Shown: positions 1-6,574, counted from the stretch's first letter. The stretch: DNA of 6,574 bases from Pseudomonadota bacterium (GCA_022572335.1 JACZWD010000150.1:1-6574); one strand, 5' to 3'. Program-made: numbers and translations. Notes: generated by a model not told the origin, from the sequence alone.

Positions 1-1113
1 GTCCTCTTTCATCAGTTTCACGACGGCCCCGGCAAGGGCGTCCGGGTCCTCCGCCGGCACCCTGAGGCCGGCCTCGTCTTCGCGTAAGATCCGGCTCGCC
101 TCGCCCTCCGGCGCCGCAAGCAGCACCGGCAGGCCCATGGCCATGGCCTCGAAGATCTTCGACGGGATGACGCCGGCGAACACGGGTGAATCCTTCAGGT
201 GCACCAATGCCACGTCGCACAGGCTCCACACCGCGGGCATGTTCTCCTTGGGCTGGGGCGGCATGAACACCACGTTGTCGAGCCGCCGCCGCTCCGCCTC
301 CTCCATCAATGCGTGGCGTTCCGCTCCGGCGCCGACCAGCAGGAAGCGCAGGTTGGTCTCGCCGCGCAGCCGGTCGGCGGCCTCGAGCACGTTGCCGAGC
401 GCGTGCGCCATGCCGTGGGTGCCCATGTAGCCGACGACGAAACGCCCGTTCAGGTTCCATCGGCCGGCGAGGGCGGCGTCCCGCGGACGCGGCCCATAGC
501 GCCAGGTGTCGACGCCGTTCATGACCACCGCGATCTTGCCGGCGGGAATCCCGCGCCCCACCAGGTTTTCCTTGAACGCCCCGGTCAACGCCACCACCGC
601 CGCCGATTTGCGGTACAGATGAAGCTCCAGCCTCTCGATCAGGCGCAGGAGAAGGTTCGTGCGCAGGGCGCCGACGGCGGCGATGGACGCCGGCCACAGG
701 TCGCCCAGCTCGAAAACGAAGGGCACGCCGCGCACCGCGCCCGCCGCCCACCCGGCCACGGCGGTAAAGAACTGGGGCGACGTGGCGGCGATCAGGTCCG
801 GTTTCTCCTGCCACAGGGCGGCGGCGAAGCCGGTGACCATGAAGCTCAGGAAATCCAGGGTACGGCGCACGACTCCCTTGTTGGAGGCGATGAAGGTCTT
901 GACCCGCACCACCCGGATCCCCGACATGTCCTCGGTCCGGTACCACCGGTTCCGGTGGCCCGGGAAAACGCTGCCGTGGGGAAAGTTGGGGGCGCACGTG
1001 ATCACGGTCACGGCGTGGCCCCACTTGACCCAGTAACAGGCCCGCTCGAAGACGCGGGTCGCCGCCGCGTTGGTCTCCGGAGGAAAGTTCTCCGTCAGGA
1101 AAAGGATCTTCAT
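1..1113 (-). CDS. WbuB-like family 4 glycosyltransferase, 3' end cut by window edge
   Basis: This is a GT-B fold glycosyltransferase that probably adds a sugar from a nucleotide donor to a lipid-linked glycan at the cytoplasmic membrane face. I translated the minus strand from the ATG at 1113: the frame stays open for 371 codons to the window edge, so only the C-terminal end is missing (related proteins are about 400 residues). The N-terminal acceptor domain opens with MKILFLTENFPPETNA and continues with GHAVTVIT (32-39), then FELGDLWP (134-141). The donor-domain markers are VMNGVD (197-202), GYMGTHG (228-234) and IPSKIFEAMAMGLPVL (316-331), in which Glu322 is the conserved nucleotide-sugar contact. 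The gene follows the polyprenyl-phosphate transferase after 13 bases and shows no strong ribosome binding site, so translation may be coupled. Family assignment is firm; the sugar and linkage cannot be read from the sequence. Confidence 0.93.
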   Translation of the reverse strand, partial: MKILFLTENFPPETNAAATRVFERACYWVKWGHAVTVITCAPNFPHGSVFPGHRNRWYRTEDMSGIRVVRVKTFIASNKGVVRRTLDFLSFMVTGFAAALWQEKPDLIAATSPQFFTAVAGWAAGAVRGVPFVFELGDLWPASIAAVGALRTNLLLRLIERLELHLYRKSAAVVALTGAFKENLVGRGIPAGKIAVVMNGVDTWRYGPRPRDAALAGRWNLNGRFVVGYMGTHGMAHALGNVLEAADRLRGETNLRFLLVGAGAERHALMEEAERRRLDNVVFMPPQPKENMPAVWSLCDVALVHLKDSPVFAGVIPSKIFEAMAMGLPVLLAAPEGEASRILREDEAGLRVPAEDPDALAGAVVKLMKED

Positions 1114-1130
1114 CGCCGGCGCCGGGTCAT
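1110..1130 (-). other. Six-codon minicistron bridging two genes
   Basis: On the minus strand an ATG overlaps the TGA stop of the polyprenyl-phosphate transferase as ATGA. It opens a short frame reading M-T-R-R-R-R and ending at a TGA that overlaps the ATG of the downstream glycosyltransferase, again as ATGA. The geometry would allow a terminating ribosome to be handed from one gene to the next. It could equally be chance in GC-rich sequence; no ribosome binding site marks it. Confidence 0.2.
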
Positions 1131-2155
1131 CGGTCGGGCCGTGGCTGGGTTTCCGCCCCCGCCGCGGGCACGGCCTCCAGGTAGTACAGCAGCGCCGCGA
1201 CCACGGCGCAGGCGACCGCCACCGCCTGCCAGTCCCAGCCCAGGGCGGCGACTGCGGCCAGCGCCGCCAGGACCACGTTGGCCGCAAGCACGGCGCGCAC
1301 CACGGCGGCATGGCTTTGCCCCCGTTGCACGGCGCGCTGGTAGTAGTGCTCGCGGTGGGCCCGCCACACGCGCTCGCCGCGCAAGGCGCGGCGGAAAAGC
1401 GTCACGGTGGCGTCGGTCAGGTAATAGAGGGGCAGGATCAGGGCGGCGGCCCACGCTCCCCGGGCGGCCAGGCTCAGCAGCAGCCAACCGAGAAGAAAGC
1501 CCAGGGGCACGCTGCCCACGTCGCCGAGGAAGATTCTCGCCGGCTGCCAGTTCCACCACAGGAACCCGAGCGCCGCCGCCGCCGCGGTCAGGCCGTAAAA
1601 CGCCAGCGCCCCGTCCAGGCCGGTGAGCGCCGCGGCCAGGGCCACGCCGGCGCCGACGCAGGCGGTCTCGGTGCCGGCGATGCCGTCGATCCCGTCCATG
1701 AAGTTGAACAGATTGACGAACCAAAGCCACACAAGGCCGGCCGCCAGCACGTCGAGCGCCGGCGGCAGCAGGCCGGCGAAGTACGGCCCGCCTCCCGGCG
1801 CCGCGGCGAGGACCACGGCGACCGCCACCGCCTGGCCGAGAAGGCGCAGGAACGCCGGCAAGCCCTTGAGGTCGTCGAGCCAGGAGAGCGCGGCGAGCCC
1901 GAGGGCGCATGCGCAAACGATCACGATATCCCAGGGGCCGCCCGGCGCGCCGAGACCGATGACCAGCCAGGCGGCGATGAGGACGGGAACGACCGCCAGA
2001 CCGGCGCCCCTGGGCGTCGGCTCCGCGTGGCTGCTGCGCTCGGTGGGGTGATCGAGGATGGCGCGCCGGCGCAATACACGGACCACCCCCGCCGTGCCGG
2101 CGAGGGACGCGGCGAAGACAAGGACAACCAGGCCGGCGGCGGCGAACGACTCCAT
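1127..2155 (-). CDS. MraY/WecA-type polyprenyl-phosphate sugar-1-phosphate transferase
   Basis: This integral membrane enzyme transfers a sugar-1-phosphate (typically an N-acetylhexosamine phosphate) from a UDP-sugar to undecaprenyl phosphate, the step that starts lipid-linked glycan assembly. The 342-residue length suits the WecA/WbpL/WbcO group. Most of the chain is hydrophobic and could form about ten membrane helices. Visible signatures in order are: DHPTERSSHAEPTPRGAG (35-52), the cytoplasmic loop after helix 1; the acidic pair D94-D95 in SWLDDLKGLP; the catalytic-loop motif NLFNFMDGIDGIAG (148-161) with D154 and D157; FLGDVGS (209-215) with D212; and a basic loop HREHYYQR (267-274) followed by SH (281-282). 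The ATG at 2155 is the only candidate N-terminal start, because an in-frame stop lies 9 bases upstream (2165-2167). It follows the amidotransferase gene after 48 bases. The exact sugar (GlcNAc, QuiNAc or FucNAc type) is not determinable here. Confidence 0.95.
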   Translation of the reverse strand: MESFAAAGLVVLVFAASLAGTAGVVRVLRRRAILDHPTERSSHAEPTPRGAGLAVVPVLIAAWLVIGLGAPGGPWDIVIVCACALGLAALSWLDDLKGLPAFLRLLGQAVAVAVVLAAAPGGGPYFAGLLPPALDVLAAGLVWLWFVNLFNFMDGIDGIAGTETACVGAGVALAAALTGLDGALAFYGLTAAAAALGFLWWNWQPARIFLGDVGSVPLGFLLGWLLLSLAARGAWAAALILPLYYLTDATVTLFRRALRGERVWRAHREHYYQRAVQRGQSHAAVVRAVLAANVVLAALAAVAALGWDWQAVAVACAVVAALLYYLEAVPAAGAETQPRPDR

Positions 2156-2203
2156 GGCGGCAGACTAGACTTTACCCGGATGCCCGGACAGCGCCCCTTG
2201 GTA
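2156..2203. other. Longest intergenic gap (48 bases), no clear signal
   Basis: This is the largest gap between genes in the window. I see no stem-loop followed by a T run on the minus strand, no convincing -35/-10 pair and no strong purine-rich ribosome binding site before the ATG at 2155. There is a short direct repeat (CCGGGCA then CCGGGTA on the minus strand) of no evident meaning. The gap does not argue against a single transcript. Confidence 0.5.
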
Positions 2204-4060
2204 TCAAGCGGCCCGCCGCCAGGCGTCGAGCACCAGCAGCGCCCAGATCTTGAGGGAATGATCGCGCATCCCGCGCCGCTGCGCCTTCAGCAGCCTCGCC
2301 ACCGGGGCCCATTCCAGTCCCGCCGCCGCCATGCTGGCCGGCGTGATGCGCTCGGCGACCATGGGCGCCAGGACGGTCCGCAGCCACACGCCCATGGGCG
2401 GGTTGAAGCCCCGCTTGGGGCGTTCGATGACGGCGCGGGGCAGGAGGCGGCGCGCCACCGCCTTCAACAGGCATTTCATCCCGGTCTGGAAACGCAGTCC
2501 CGGGGCAAGGGTGCCGACGGCCTCGACCAGGCGGTGGTCGATCAGGGGCAGGCGCAATTCCAGGGAATGGCGCATGCTCATGGCGTCGCCGTAGGCGAGC
2601 AGGTTGCCCGGCAGGAAGGACACCAGGTCCGTCTGCTGCATGGCGTCGAGCGGGTGGCGCGACGGCGAGTCCTCGTAAAGCCGGGCAATGGGCCTTTCCG
2701 GCGCGGCGTCCAGGCCGAGCAGTTGCCGGCGTTCGTCGGGATCGAAGTACTCGACCCACGACGCGAACATTTCGCTGTCGGGATAATTCGCTCCGGCCAG
2801 GAACTCCCGGGCCCGGCGCAAGGCGTGGCGTCCGCCGCTGCTTTCCGGGATCAGGCGCGACGCCGGTTCGATGACGCGCCGCCTGAGCCAGCCCGGCAGG
2901 CGCCGGTAGCGTTGCGCCAGCAGGCCGCCCTTGTAGCGGGGGTAGCCGGCGAACACCTCGTCGCCGCCGTCGCCGACCAGGGCCACGGTCACGTGCTCGC
3001 GGGCCTTGCGCGACAGGTCGTTGACCAGGAGCGCCGTGGGGTTGCCGAAGGGCTCGCCGAAACCGGTGACGTAGTCGTCCAGCGACTCGACGAGGCGGGG
3101 GCCCGCCGGAAGCTCCGTGTGGGTGGCGCCGATGTGCCCGGCGACCATGCGGGCCGCCGCGCGCTCGTCGTAGGCCGCCTCCTTGAAGGTCATGGTGAAG
3201 GTGCGCACCGGGGCCGCGCCGCGGGCCTTCGCCTCCTCGGCCATGAGGGCGGCGATGACCGAGCTGTCGATACCGCCGGACAGGAAACATCCCAGCGGCA
3301 CGTCGGCGACCATGCGCTCGACGACGGCGCGGCGGACCAGGGGCAGCAGTTCCTCGGCCGCCTCGTCCAGGGTCGGGGCGCGCCCTCCGGTGACCGCCGG
3401 CGCCCAGTATTTCTCCAGGGAAACGTTTCCATTCCGCCACCGCAACAGATGCCCCGGCGGCAGCTTGCGGATGCCCCGGTAGATGGTGCGCGGCCCCGGA
3501 ACGTACAGGCAGGCGAGGAATTCCGACAGCGCGTGGGCGTCCACCGAAAGGTCGACGCCCGGGTGCGCCTTCAGGGCATGGATCTCCGAGGCGAAGGCCA
3601 GGTGGCCGCCATCGAGCCCGGCGTAGACCAGGGGCTTTATGCCCAGACGGTCGCGGCACAGCAGCAACTCGCGGCGCTCGCGGTCCCAAAGGGCGAAGGC
3701 GAACATGCCGACCAGCCGGGCGACCCCCCCGGCGCCCGAGCGCCGCAGAAGATTCAGCAGCACCTCGGTATCGCTGGAGGAGCGGAAACGGACCCCCTGC
3801 GCTTCCAGCTCGGCCCGCAGTGCGCGGTAGTTGTAGATCTCCCCGTTGAAGACCAGCACATAGCGCCCGCAGTCGGACACCATGGGCTGGGCGCCGCCGT
3901 CGCCGAGGTCGATCACCTTGAGCCGGGTGTGGGCGAAGCCCAGGCCGCCTTCGCTGTCCACCCATTGTCCGTCGGCGTCCGGGCCCCGGTGGCGCAGACG
4001 GGTCTTCGATTCGGCCAGGAACTCGGGCGTACTTCGGGTGCTGCCGGCGATGCCGCACAT
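2204..4060 (-). CDS. asnB: Asparagine synthase-like glutamine amidotransferase (AsnB family)
   Basis: This is a glutamine-hydrolysing, ATP-dependent amidotransferase: an N-terminal domain releases ammonia from glutamine and a C-terminal domain adenylates a carboxylate and amidates it. Cys2 follows the initiator Met (MCGIAG) and is the expected nucleophile. The glutamine pocket shows RHRGPD (23-28), R46, FNGEIYN (71-77) and SSDTE (95-99). The synthetase domain has the PP-loop FLSGGIDSS (259-267), LVGDGGDEVFAGY (361-373) and PKRGFNPPMG (548-557). At 618 residues it is full length and both active sites look intact. The ATG at 4060 is 7 bases after the methyltransferase stop, with only a weak GGA upstream. 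True asparagine synthesis cannot be excluded. AsnB homologues in polysaccharide loci (WbpS of Pseudomonas, WbtH of Francisella) are linked to uronamide sugars, so amidation of a uronic-acid sugar is the better contextual inference. Confidence 0.95.
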   Translation of the reverse strand: MCGIAGSTRSTPEFLAESKTRLRHRGPDADGQWVDSEGGLGFAHTRLKVIDLGDGGAQPMVSDCGRYVLVFNGEIYNYRALRAELEAQGVRFRSSSDTEVLLNLLRRSGAGGVARLVGMFAFALWDRERRELLLCRDRLGIKPLVYAGLDGGHLAFASEIHALKAHPGVDLSVDAHALSEFLACLYVPGPRTIYRGIRKLPPGHLLRWRNGNVSLEKYWAPAVTGGRAPTLDEAAEELLPLVRRAVVERMVADVPLGCFLSGGIDSSVIAALMAEEAKARGAAPVRTFTMTFKEAAYDERAAARMVAGHIGATHTELPAGPRLVESLDDYVTGFGEPFGNPTALLVNDLSRKAREHVTVALVGDGGDEVFAGYPRYKGGLLAQRYRRLPGWLRRRVIEPASRLIPESSGGRHALRRAREFLAGANYPDSEMFASWVEYFDPDERRQLLGLDAAPERPIARLYEDSPSRHPLDAMQQTDLVSFLPGNLLAYGDAMSMRHSLELRLPLIDHRLVEAVGTLAPGLRFQTGMKCLLKAVARRLLPRAVIERPKRGFNPPMGVWLRTVLAPMVAERITPASMAAAGLEWAPVARLLKAQRRGMRDHSLKIWALLVLDAWRRAA

Positions 4061-4067
4061 GGACTTT

Positions 4068-4910
4068 CTAATCCACGGGCTTGTCGAACTCGGCCACCAG
4101 GCACATCCCGAAGCGCGCCTTCAGGGCCCGGTCCAGCCAGCCGGGAATGAACGGCAGGATCGATTTCTGGTACTGGGTTACGCTGATCCGGCGCGCCGTC
4201 AGCCCGGCCCCGGCGAGCAGCCCGGCGATCTCGTGGCGGCGCAGGTAGCGGTGATAGTAGCCGTCGGTGTAGAAGTCCTGGACCGAGCGCAGGGTATGGC
4301 CGCGGAACAGCTTTCCCTTGACCAGCAGCCATTTCAGGCCGTTCAGGTAATAGACGGCGCTGGCCCGGTGATAGACCATGACAAGGCCGGATTTCCCCGG
4401 CCGCAGCACCCGGGAAACCTCCCTGAACGCCGCCCCGATATCGTCGGTGTGATGGAGGACGCCCCACGAGAACACGAAATCGAAGCTGGCCGGCGGCAAG
4501 GCCATGTCCTCCGCGTCCATGCGGACGATGTCCATGTCCAGCCCCTGCGCCCGGGCGTTGCGCCGGGCCAGGGCGACCGCGGCCTCGGTGATGTCGATGG
4601 CGGTGACGCGGGCGCCCATCTTCGCCAGCCGGCACGACAGCGCGCCCGAGCCGCAGCCCACGTCGAGCACCTTCTGCCCCTGGAAATCCATGCGATCGAA
4701 CCACTGCCTGAGGAACGGGCTCGCCGCGAAAACCCGGGTCTCGATCTGTTTGAATTCCTCCGCGTCCACGGGCAGGCGGTCGTCCGCGTGCCAGTCGGCA
4801 TAGGTCATCGGCATGCGCTCCCACCACAGGCGGTTGCGCTCCTGGGCGTTCGCCGTGTCCTCGGCGACGGCGTCGCGGGTCGATGTGAAGGGGTTCTTGG
4901 CGCCGGGCAA
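4068..4910 (-). CDS. Class I SAM-dependent methyltransferase, probable TTG start
   Basis: This 280-residue soluble methyltransferase has the Rossmann-like SAM fold. Motif I is VLDVGCGSGA (81-90), the acidic residue ending strand 2 is D106 in VTAID, the D132-A-E-D segment follows, and FSWGVLHHTDD (147-157) is the family's post-II region. The C-terminal part (about 180-280), rich in Tyr, His and Arg, probably shapes the acceptor site. No membrane helix or signal peptide is obvious. The start is placed at a TTG (4910-4908): an in-frame stop lies upstream at 4938-4940 and no ATG or GTG exists before Met33 (codon at 4814). Starting at Met33 would cut into a segment, NRLWWERMPMTY (26-37), that looks like a conserved family N-terminus. 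It sits 19 bases after the family 2 glycosyltransferase and 7 bases before the amidotransferase. Methylation of a sugar or glycan terminus is inferred; the acceptor is unknown. Confidence 0.9.
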   Translation of the reverse strand: MPGAKNPFTSTRDAVAEDTANAQERNRLWWERMPMTYADWHADDRLPVDAEEFKQIETRVFAASPFLRQWFDRMDFQGQKVLDVGCGSGALSCRLAKMGARVTAIDITEAAVALARRNARAQGLDMDIVRMDAEDMALPPASFDFVFSWGVLHHTDDIGAAFREVSRVLRPGKSGLVMVYHRASAVYYLNGLKWLLVKGKLFRGHTLRSVQDFYTDGYYHRYLRRHEIAGLLAGAGLTARRISVTQYQKSILPFIPGWLDRALKARFGMCLVAEFDKPVD

Positions 4911-4929
4911 GGGAGTGCGGGGCCCCCGG

Positions 4930-5826
4930 TCAGGATTTCATGTTGAGGATCAGGCTGGCAAGCGCCGTCACGTAGGCGCGCAGGAAAACCGGATAGGTTC
5001 CGATGCTGGCGCGGGCGGCGGCGAGCGCCCGGCGCGCATCCCCGGCGGGAAGGTATTTGCGCGCCGCGCCGTGGTGCAGGGACGCGATGCGCTTGCGGTG
5101 GCGCATCTTGTCGCGGAGGCTTTTGTCGGGCAGGGCGGCGTAATGGTCCCCGACGATCTTCAACCCCGCCGCGAGGTGTGTCGCCACCGAGCCCGACGCG
5201 CTTGCCCCGTGCATGCGGTATACCGTCAACGGGTCGGGAATGAAGGCAAACCGCGCCCCCGCGAGGGACAGCTTCAGCCACAGCTCGTAGTCCTCGGCTG
5301 TATGATACACTGCGTCCTCTGAAAAACGACCGACCCTGTCCAGCCAGTCCTTGCGGACCATGGCGGCGGACGGCGTGATGCAGGTGCCGTCGAACAGCAG
5401 GCTGCGGTACCGGGTCCTCGCCTCCGGACCGGAGCGCACGGTGCGGACCTCCCGGCCGTCGCGGACCATGACCATGCCGTGCCCGAGGACGTCGATGTCC
5501 GGCGTCACGGCGGCCAGGCAGCGTTCCAGCTTGGCCGGGCGCCAGCGGTCGTCGGAATCGAGAAAGGCGATCCACCCGGCCCGGGCCTTCTCCACGCCCA
5601 GGTTGCGGGAGGCGGCGATGGTGCCGTTGTTGCGGAAATGGATCAGCGTCACCCGCGCATCGTTCAGGCGTTCGACGACCCCGACGGTGTCGTCGTCGGA
5701 ATGGTTGTCGATGACGATGGCCTCCCACTCAGGCATGGTCTGGGCGGCCAGGGACGCCAGGCATTCGCGCAGGAAGCCCGCCTGGTTGTAGGTCGGAATG
5801 ATCACCGAGATACGCGGGCCGGCCAT
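4930..5826 (-). CDS. Family 2 (GT-A) glycosyltransferase
   Basis: This inverting glycosyltransferase of 298 residues is expected to act at the inner face of the cytoplasmic membrane. The nucleotide-binding start is ISVIIPTYNQ (6-15), followed by VIDNHSDDDT (38-47). The metal-binding DxD equivalent is FLDSDDRW (88-95, with D90, D92, D93), preceded by SRNLGVEKA (73-81). The probable catalytic base lies in TAEDYELWLKL (176-186, E178-D179), and IPDPLTVYRMHG (196-207) is the usual family 2 C-terminal signature. The last 90 residues are basic and helical-looking, with no obvious membrane helix. The frame is open further upstream to 6102, but the ATG at 5826 is preferred because it places the canonical SVIIPTYN strand at residues 7-14 and overlaps the upstream stop by one base (TGATG). 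The donor and acceptor sugars are unknown. Confidence 0.95.
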   Translation of the reverse strand: MAGPRISVIIPTYNQAGFLRECLASLAAQTMPEWEAIVIDNHSDDDTVGVVERLNDARVTLIHFRNNGTIAASRNLGVEKARAGWIAFLDSDDRWRPAKLERCLAAVTPDIDVLGHGMVMVRDGREVRTVRSGPEARTRYRSLLFDGTCITPSAAMVRKDWLDRVGRFSEDAVYHTAEDYELWLKLSLAGARFAFIPDPLTVYRMHGASASGSVATHLAAGLKIVGDHYAALPDKSLRDKMRHRKRIASLHHGAARKYLPAGDARRALAAARASIGTYPVFLRAYVTALASLILNMKS

Positions 5827-5828
5827 CA
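5824..5828 (-). other. TGATG stop/start overlap
   Basis: The TGA stop of the epimerase/dehydratase and the ATG of the family 2 glycosyltransferase share one base. No strong ribosome binding site precedes the ATG, so translational coupling is likely. This supports co-transcription of the two genes and the shorter start choice for the glycosyltransferase. Confidence 0.75.
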
Positions 5829-6574
5829 CCCGGTCGTCGCTTTGGCCGCGAAGGCGGCGCGGCACAGTCTGAGCGTCGCGTCGATTTCGGCGCCCTCGTC
5901 GCCACGCAGCCGGAAACCCGTCGCCAACAGCTTGTCGTTGCGATAGCGCAGGTCGCCGCCGGTGTCCTCGCCCGGCGGAGTCGCCCGGCGGATGGGCGGG
6001 GCGAAGCCGAGGACGTTGCGGCACCTCTCGGCGATCAGGCCGGCCACCTCGTACGATGACCGGCTGCGGCCGCTGCCCACATTGAACACTCCGTCGCCCC
6101 ACGCCTCGGCGGGCAGGCCGAGGAAATGGTCCACGGCGCGCGCCACGTCGGAGAGGGGGATGAAATCCCGGCGCTCCCGGCCGGTGCCGCGGAGGACCAT
6201 CTCCCCCTCGGTCACCGCCTGGCGGCAGAGCTCGTTGCCGAGCAGCATCCAGCAGTCCGGCGCCGGGTCGGCCGGCGCGCCCAACGCGTTGGACAGGCGC
6301 AGCACCAGCCCCGCGATGCCCGAGGCCAGCACCAGCTCCTCGGCGGCGCGGTGGGTGATGGCGTAGGGGTGGACCGGACGGGGCACGGTCTCTTCGCTGA
6401 TCTCGCCCCGCAACGGCGCGCCGTAGACATGGGCGGTGGAGACATAGACGAAACGGCGGACGCCCGCCTTCTCCGCCGCCGCGAGGAGCTTGCCGGTGCC
6501 GAGCACATTGACGACATGGGCGCGTTGGGGATCGGCGGCGCAGTCCCGCGCGTTCATCGCCGCCAGGTGGAGCA
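5826..6574 (-). CDS. NAD-dependent epimerase/dehydratase (extended SDR), 5' end cut by window edge
   Basis: This is the C-terminal four-fifths or so of an extended short-chain dehydrogenase of the sugar-nucleotide epimerase/dehydratase group. The first readable residues, LHLAAMNARDCA, match the strand 4 region (HLAA) of the fold. The ATG at 6557 inside them is therefore internal; the real start and the glycine-rich NAD-binding motif lie beyond 6574. Counting from that internal Met: FVYVSTAHVYG (36-46) carries the catalytic Ser/Thr, HPYAITHRAAE (63-73) carries the active-site Tyr, then LRLSNALGAP (86-95), RRDFIPLSDVARA (129-141, the usual substrate-domain signature) and FNVGSG (158-163). Unusually, the Lys of the YxxxK motif is His here (Y65, H69). 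The gene overlaps the next by one base, so it probably supplies a nucleotide sugar for the same glycan. Whether it is an epimerase, dehydratase or reductase cannot be told. Confidence 0.9.
   Translation of the reverse strand, partial: LHLAAMNARDCAADPQRAHVVNVLGTGKLLAAAEKAGVRRFVYVSTAHVYGAPLRGEISEETVPRPVHPYAITHRAAEELVLASGIAGLVLRLSNALGAPADPAPDCWMLLGNELCRQAVTEGEMVLRGTGRERRDFIPLSDVARAVDHFLGLPAEAWGDGVFNVGSGRSRSSYEVAGLIAERCRNVLGFAPPIRRATPPGEDTGGDLRYRNDKLLATGFRLRGDEGAEIDATLRLCRAAFAAKATTG

Noticed and set aside
1570..1590. Run of GCC/GCG triplets as a possible repeat
   Set aside because: It encodes an alanine-rich membrane helix of the sugar-phosphate transferase; such runs are ordinary in GC-rich membrane protein genes.
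199..1626. Long plus-strand open frame opposite the WbuB-like gene and the transferase C-terminus
   Set aside because: The translation ends in Pro/Arg/Ala-rich sequence without domains, and the minus strand has two well-supported genes there.
2172..4058. Long minus-strand frame overlapping the asnB gene in another register
   Set aside because: Its product is Arg/Pro/Gly-rich without motifs, whereas the overlapping frame encodes a complete AsnB with all catalytic residues.
1070..4150. Very long plus-strand open frame (over 1000 codons) running antisense to three genes
   Set aside because: It spans across the ends of recognised minus-strand genes and its translation is low-complexity, rich in Gly, Arg, Gln and Ala, with no motif. 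Long antisense frames are expected in GC-rich genes, where stop codons are rare in the mirror frame.
5299..5309. Palindrome TGTATGATACA, in an AT-richer patch, as a possible operator
   Set aside because: It lies within the glycosyltransferase coding region and encodes part of the conserved segment before the AEDYELW motif. It is a single short copy far from any likely promoter.
5827..6102. N-terminal extension of the family 2 glycosyltransferase to an ATG at 6102
   Set aside because: The extra residues resemble no domain and lie inside the epimerase gene. The ATG at 5826 gives the canonical glycosyltransferase N-terminus and a TGATG junction.

Overview
The window is GC-rich throughout. It holds six protein-coding genes, all on the minus strand and tightly packed, with gaps of 7 to 48 bases and one 1-base overlap. 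The protein families and base composition fit a surface-polysaccharide (O-antigen or exopolysaccharide) cluster in a high-GC Gram-negative bacterium. An alphaproteobacterium, for example of the Rhodospirillales type, is my best guess. That placement is inferred from composition and gene style only; no marker gene is present.

Transcription runs from right to left. The genes in that order are: (1) an NAD-dependent sugar-nucleotide epimerase/dehydratase whose N-terminus lies beyond the right edge; (2) a family 2 glycosyltransferase; (3) a class I SAM-dependent methyltransferase that appears to start at TTG; (4) a full-length AsnB-type glutamine-dependent amidotransferase; (5) a polytopic MraY/WecA-type polyprenyl-phosphate sugar-1-phosphate transferase; (6) a WbuB-like family 4 glycosyltransferase whose C-terminus lies beyond the left edge.

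A coherent reading is one operon for a lipid-linked glycan. The membrane transferase loads the first sugar-phosphate onto undecaprenyl phosphate. The two glycosyltransferases extend it. The epimerase/dehydratase helps make a nucleotide-sugar donor. The methyltransferase and the AsnB-like enzyme are candidates for decorating a sugar, by methylation and by amidation of a carboxylate. The individual functions rest on clear motifs; the pathway assignment and the specific sugars are inference.

No RNA gene, insertion sequence, CRISPR array, integration site, convincing promoter or terminator was found. No stretch above 50 bases lies outside a gene. I see no evidence for a wholly new system. The points most worth a second look are the Lys-to-His change in the epimerase YxxxK motif, the methyltransferase/amidotransferase pair, the Asp variant in the AsnB synthetase motif, the TTG start, and a six-codon minicistron bridging the last two genes.
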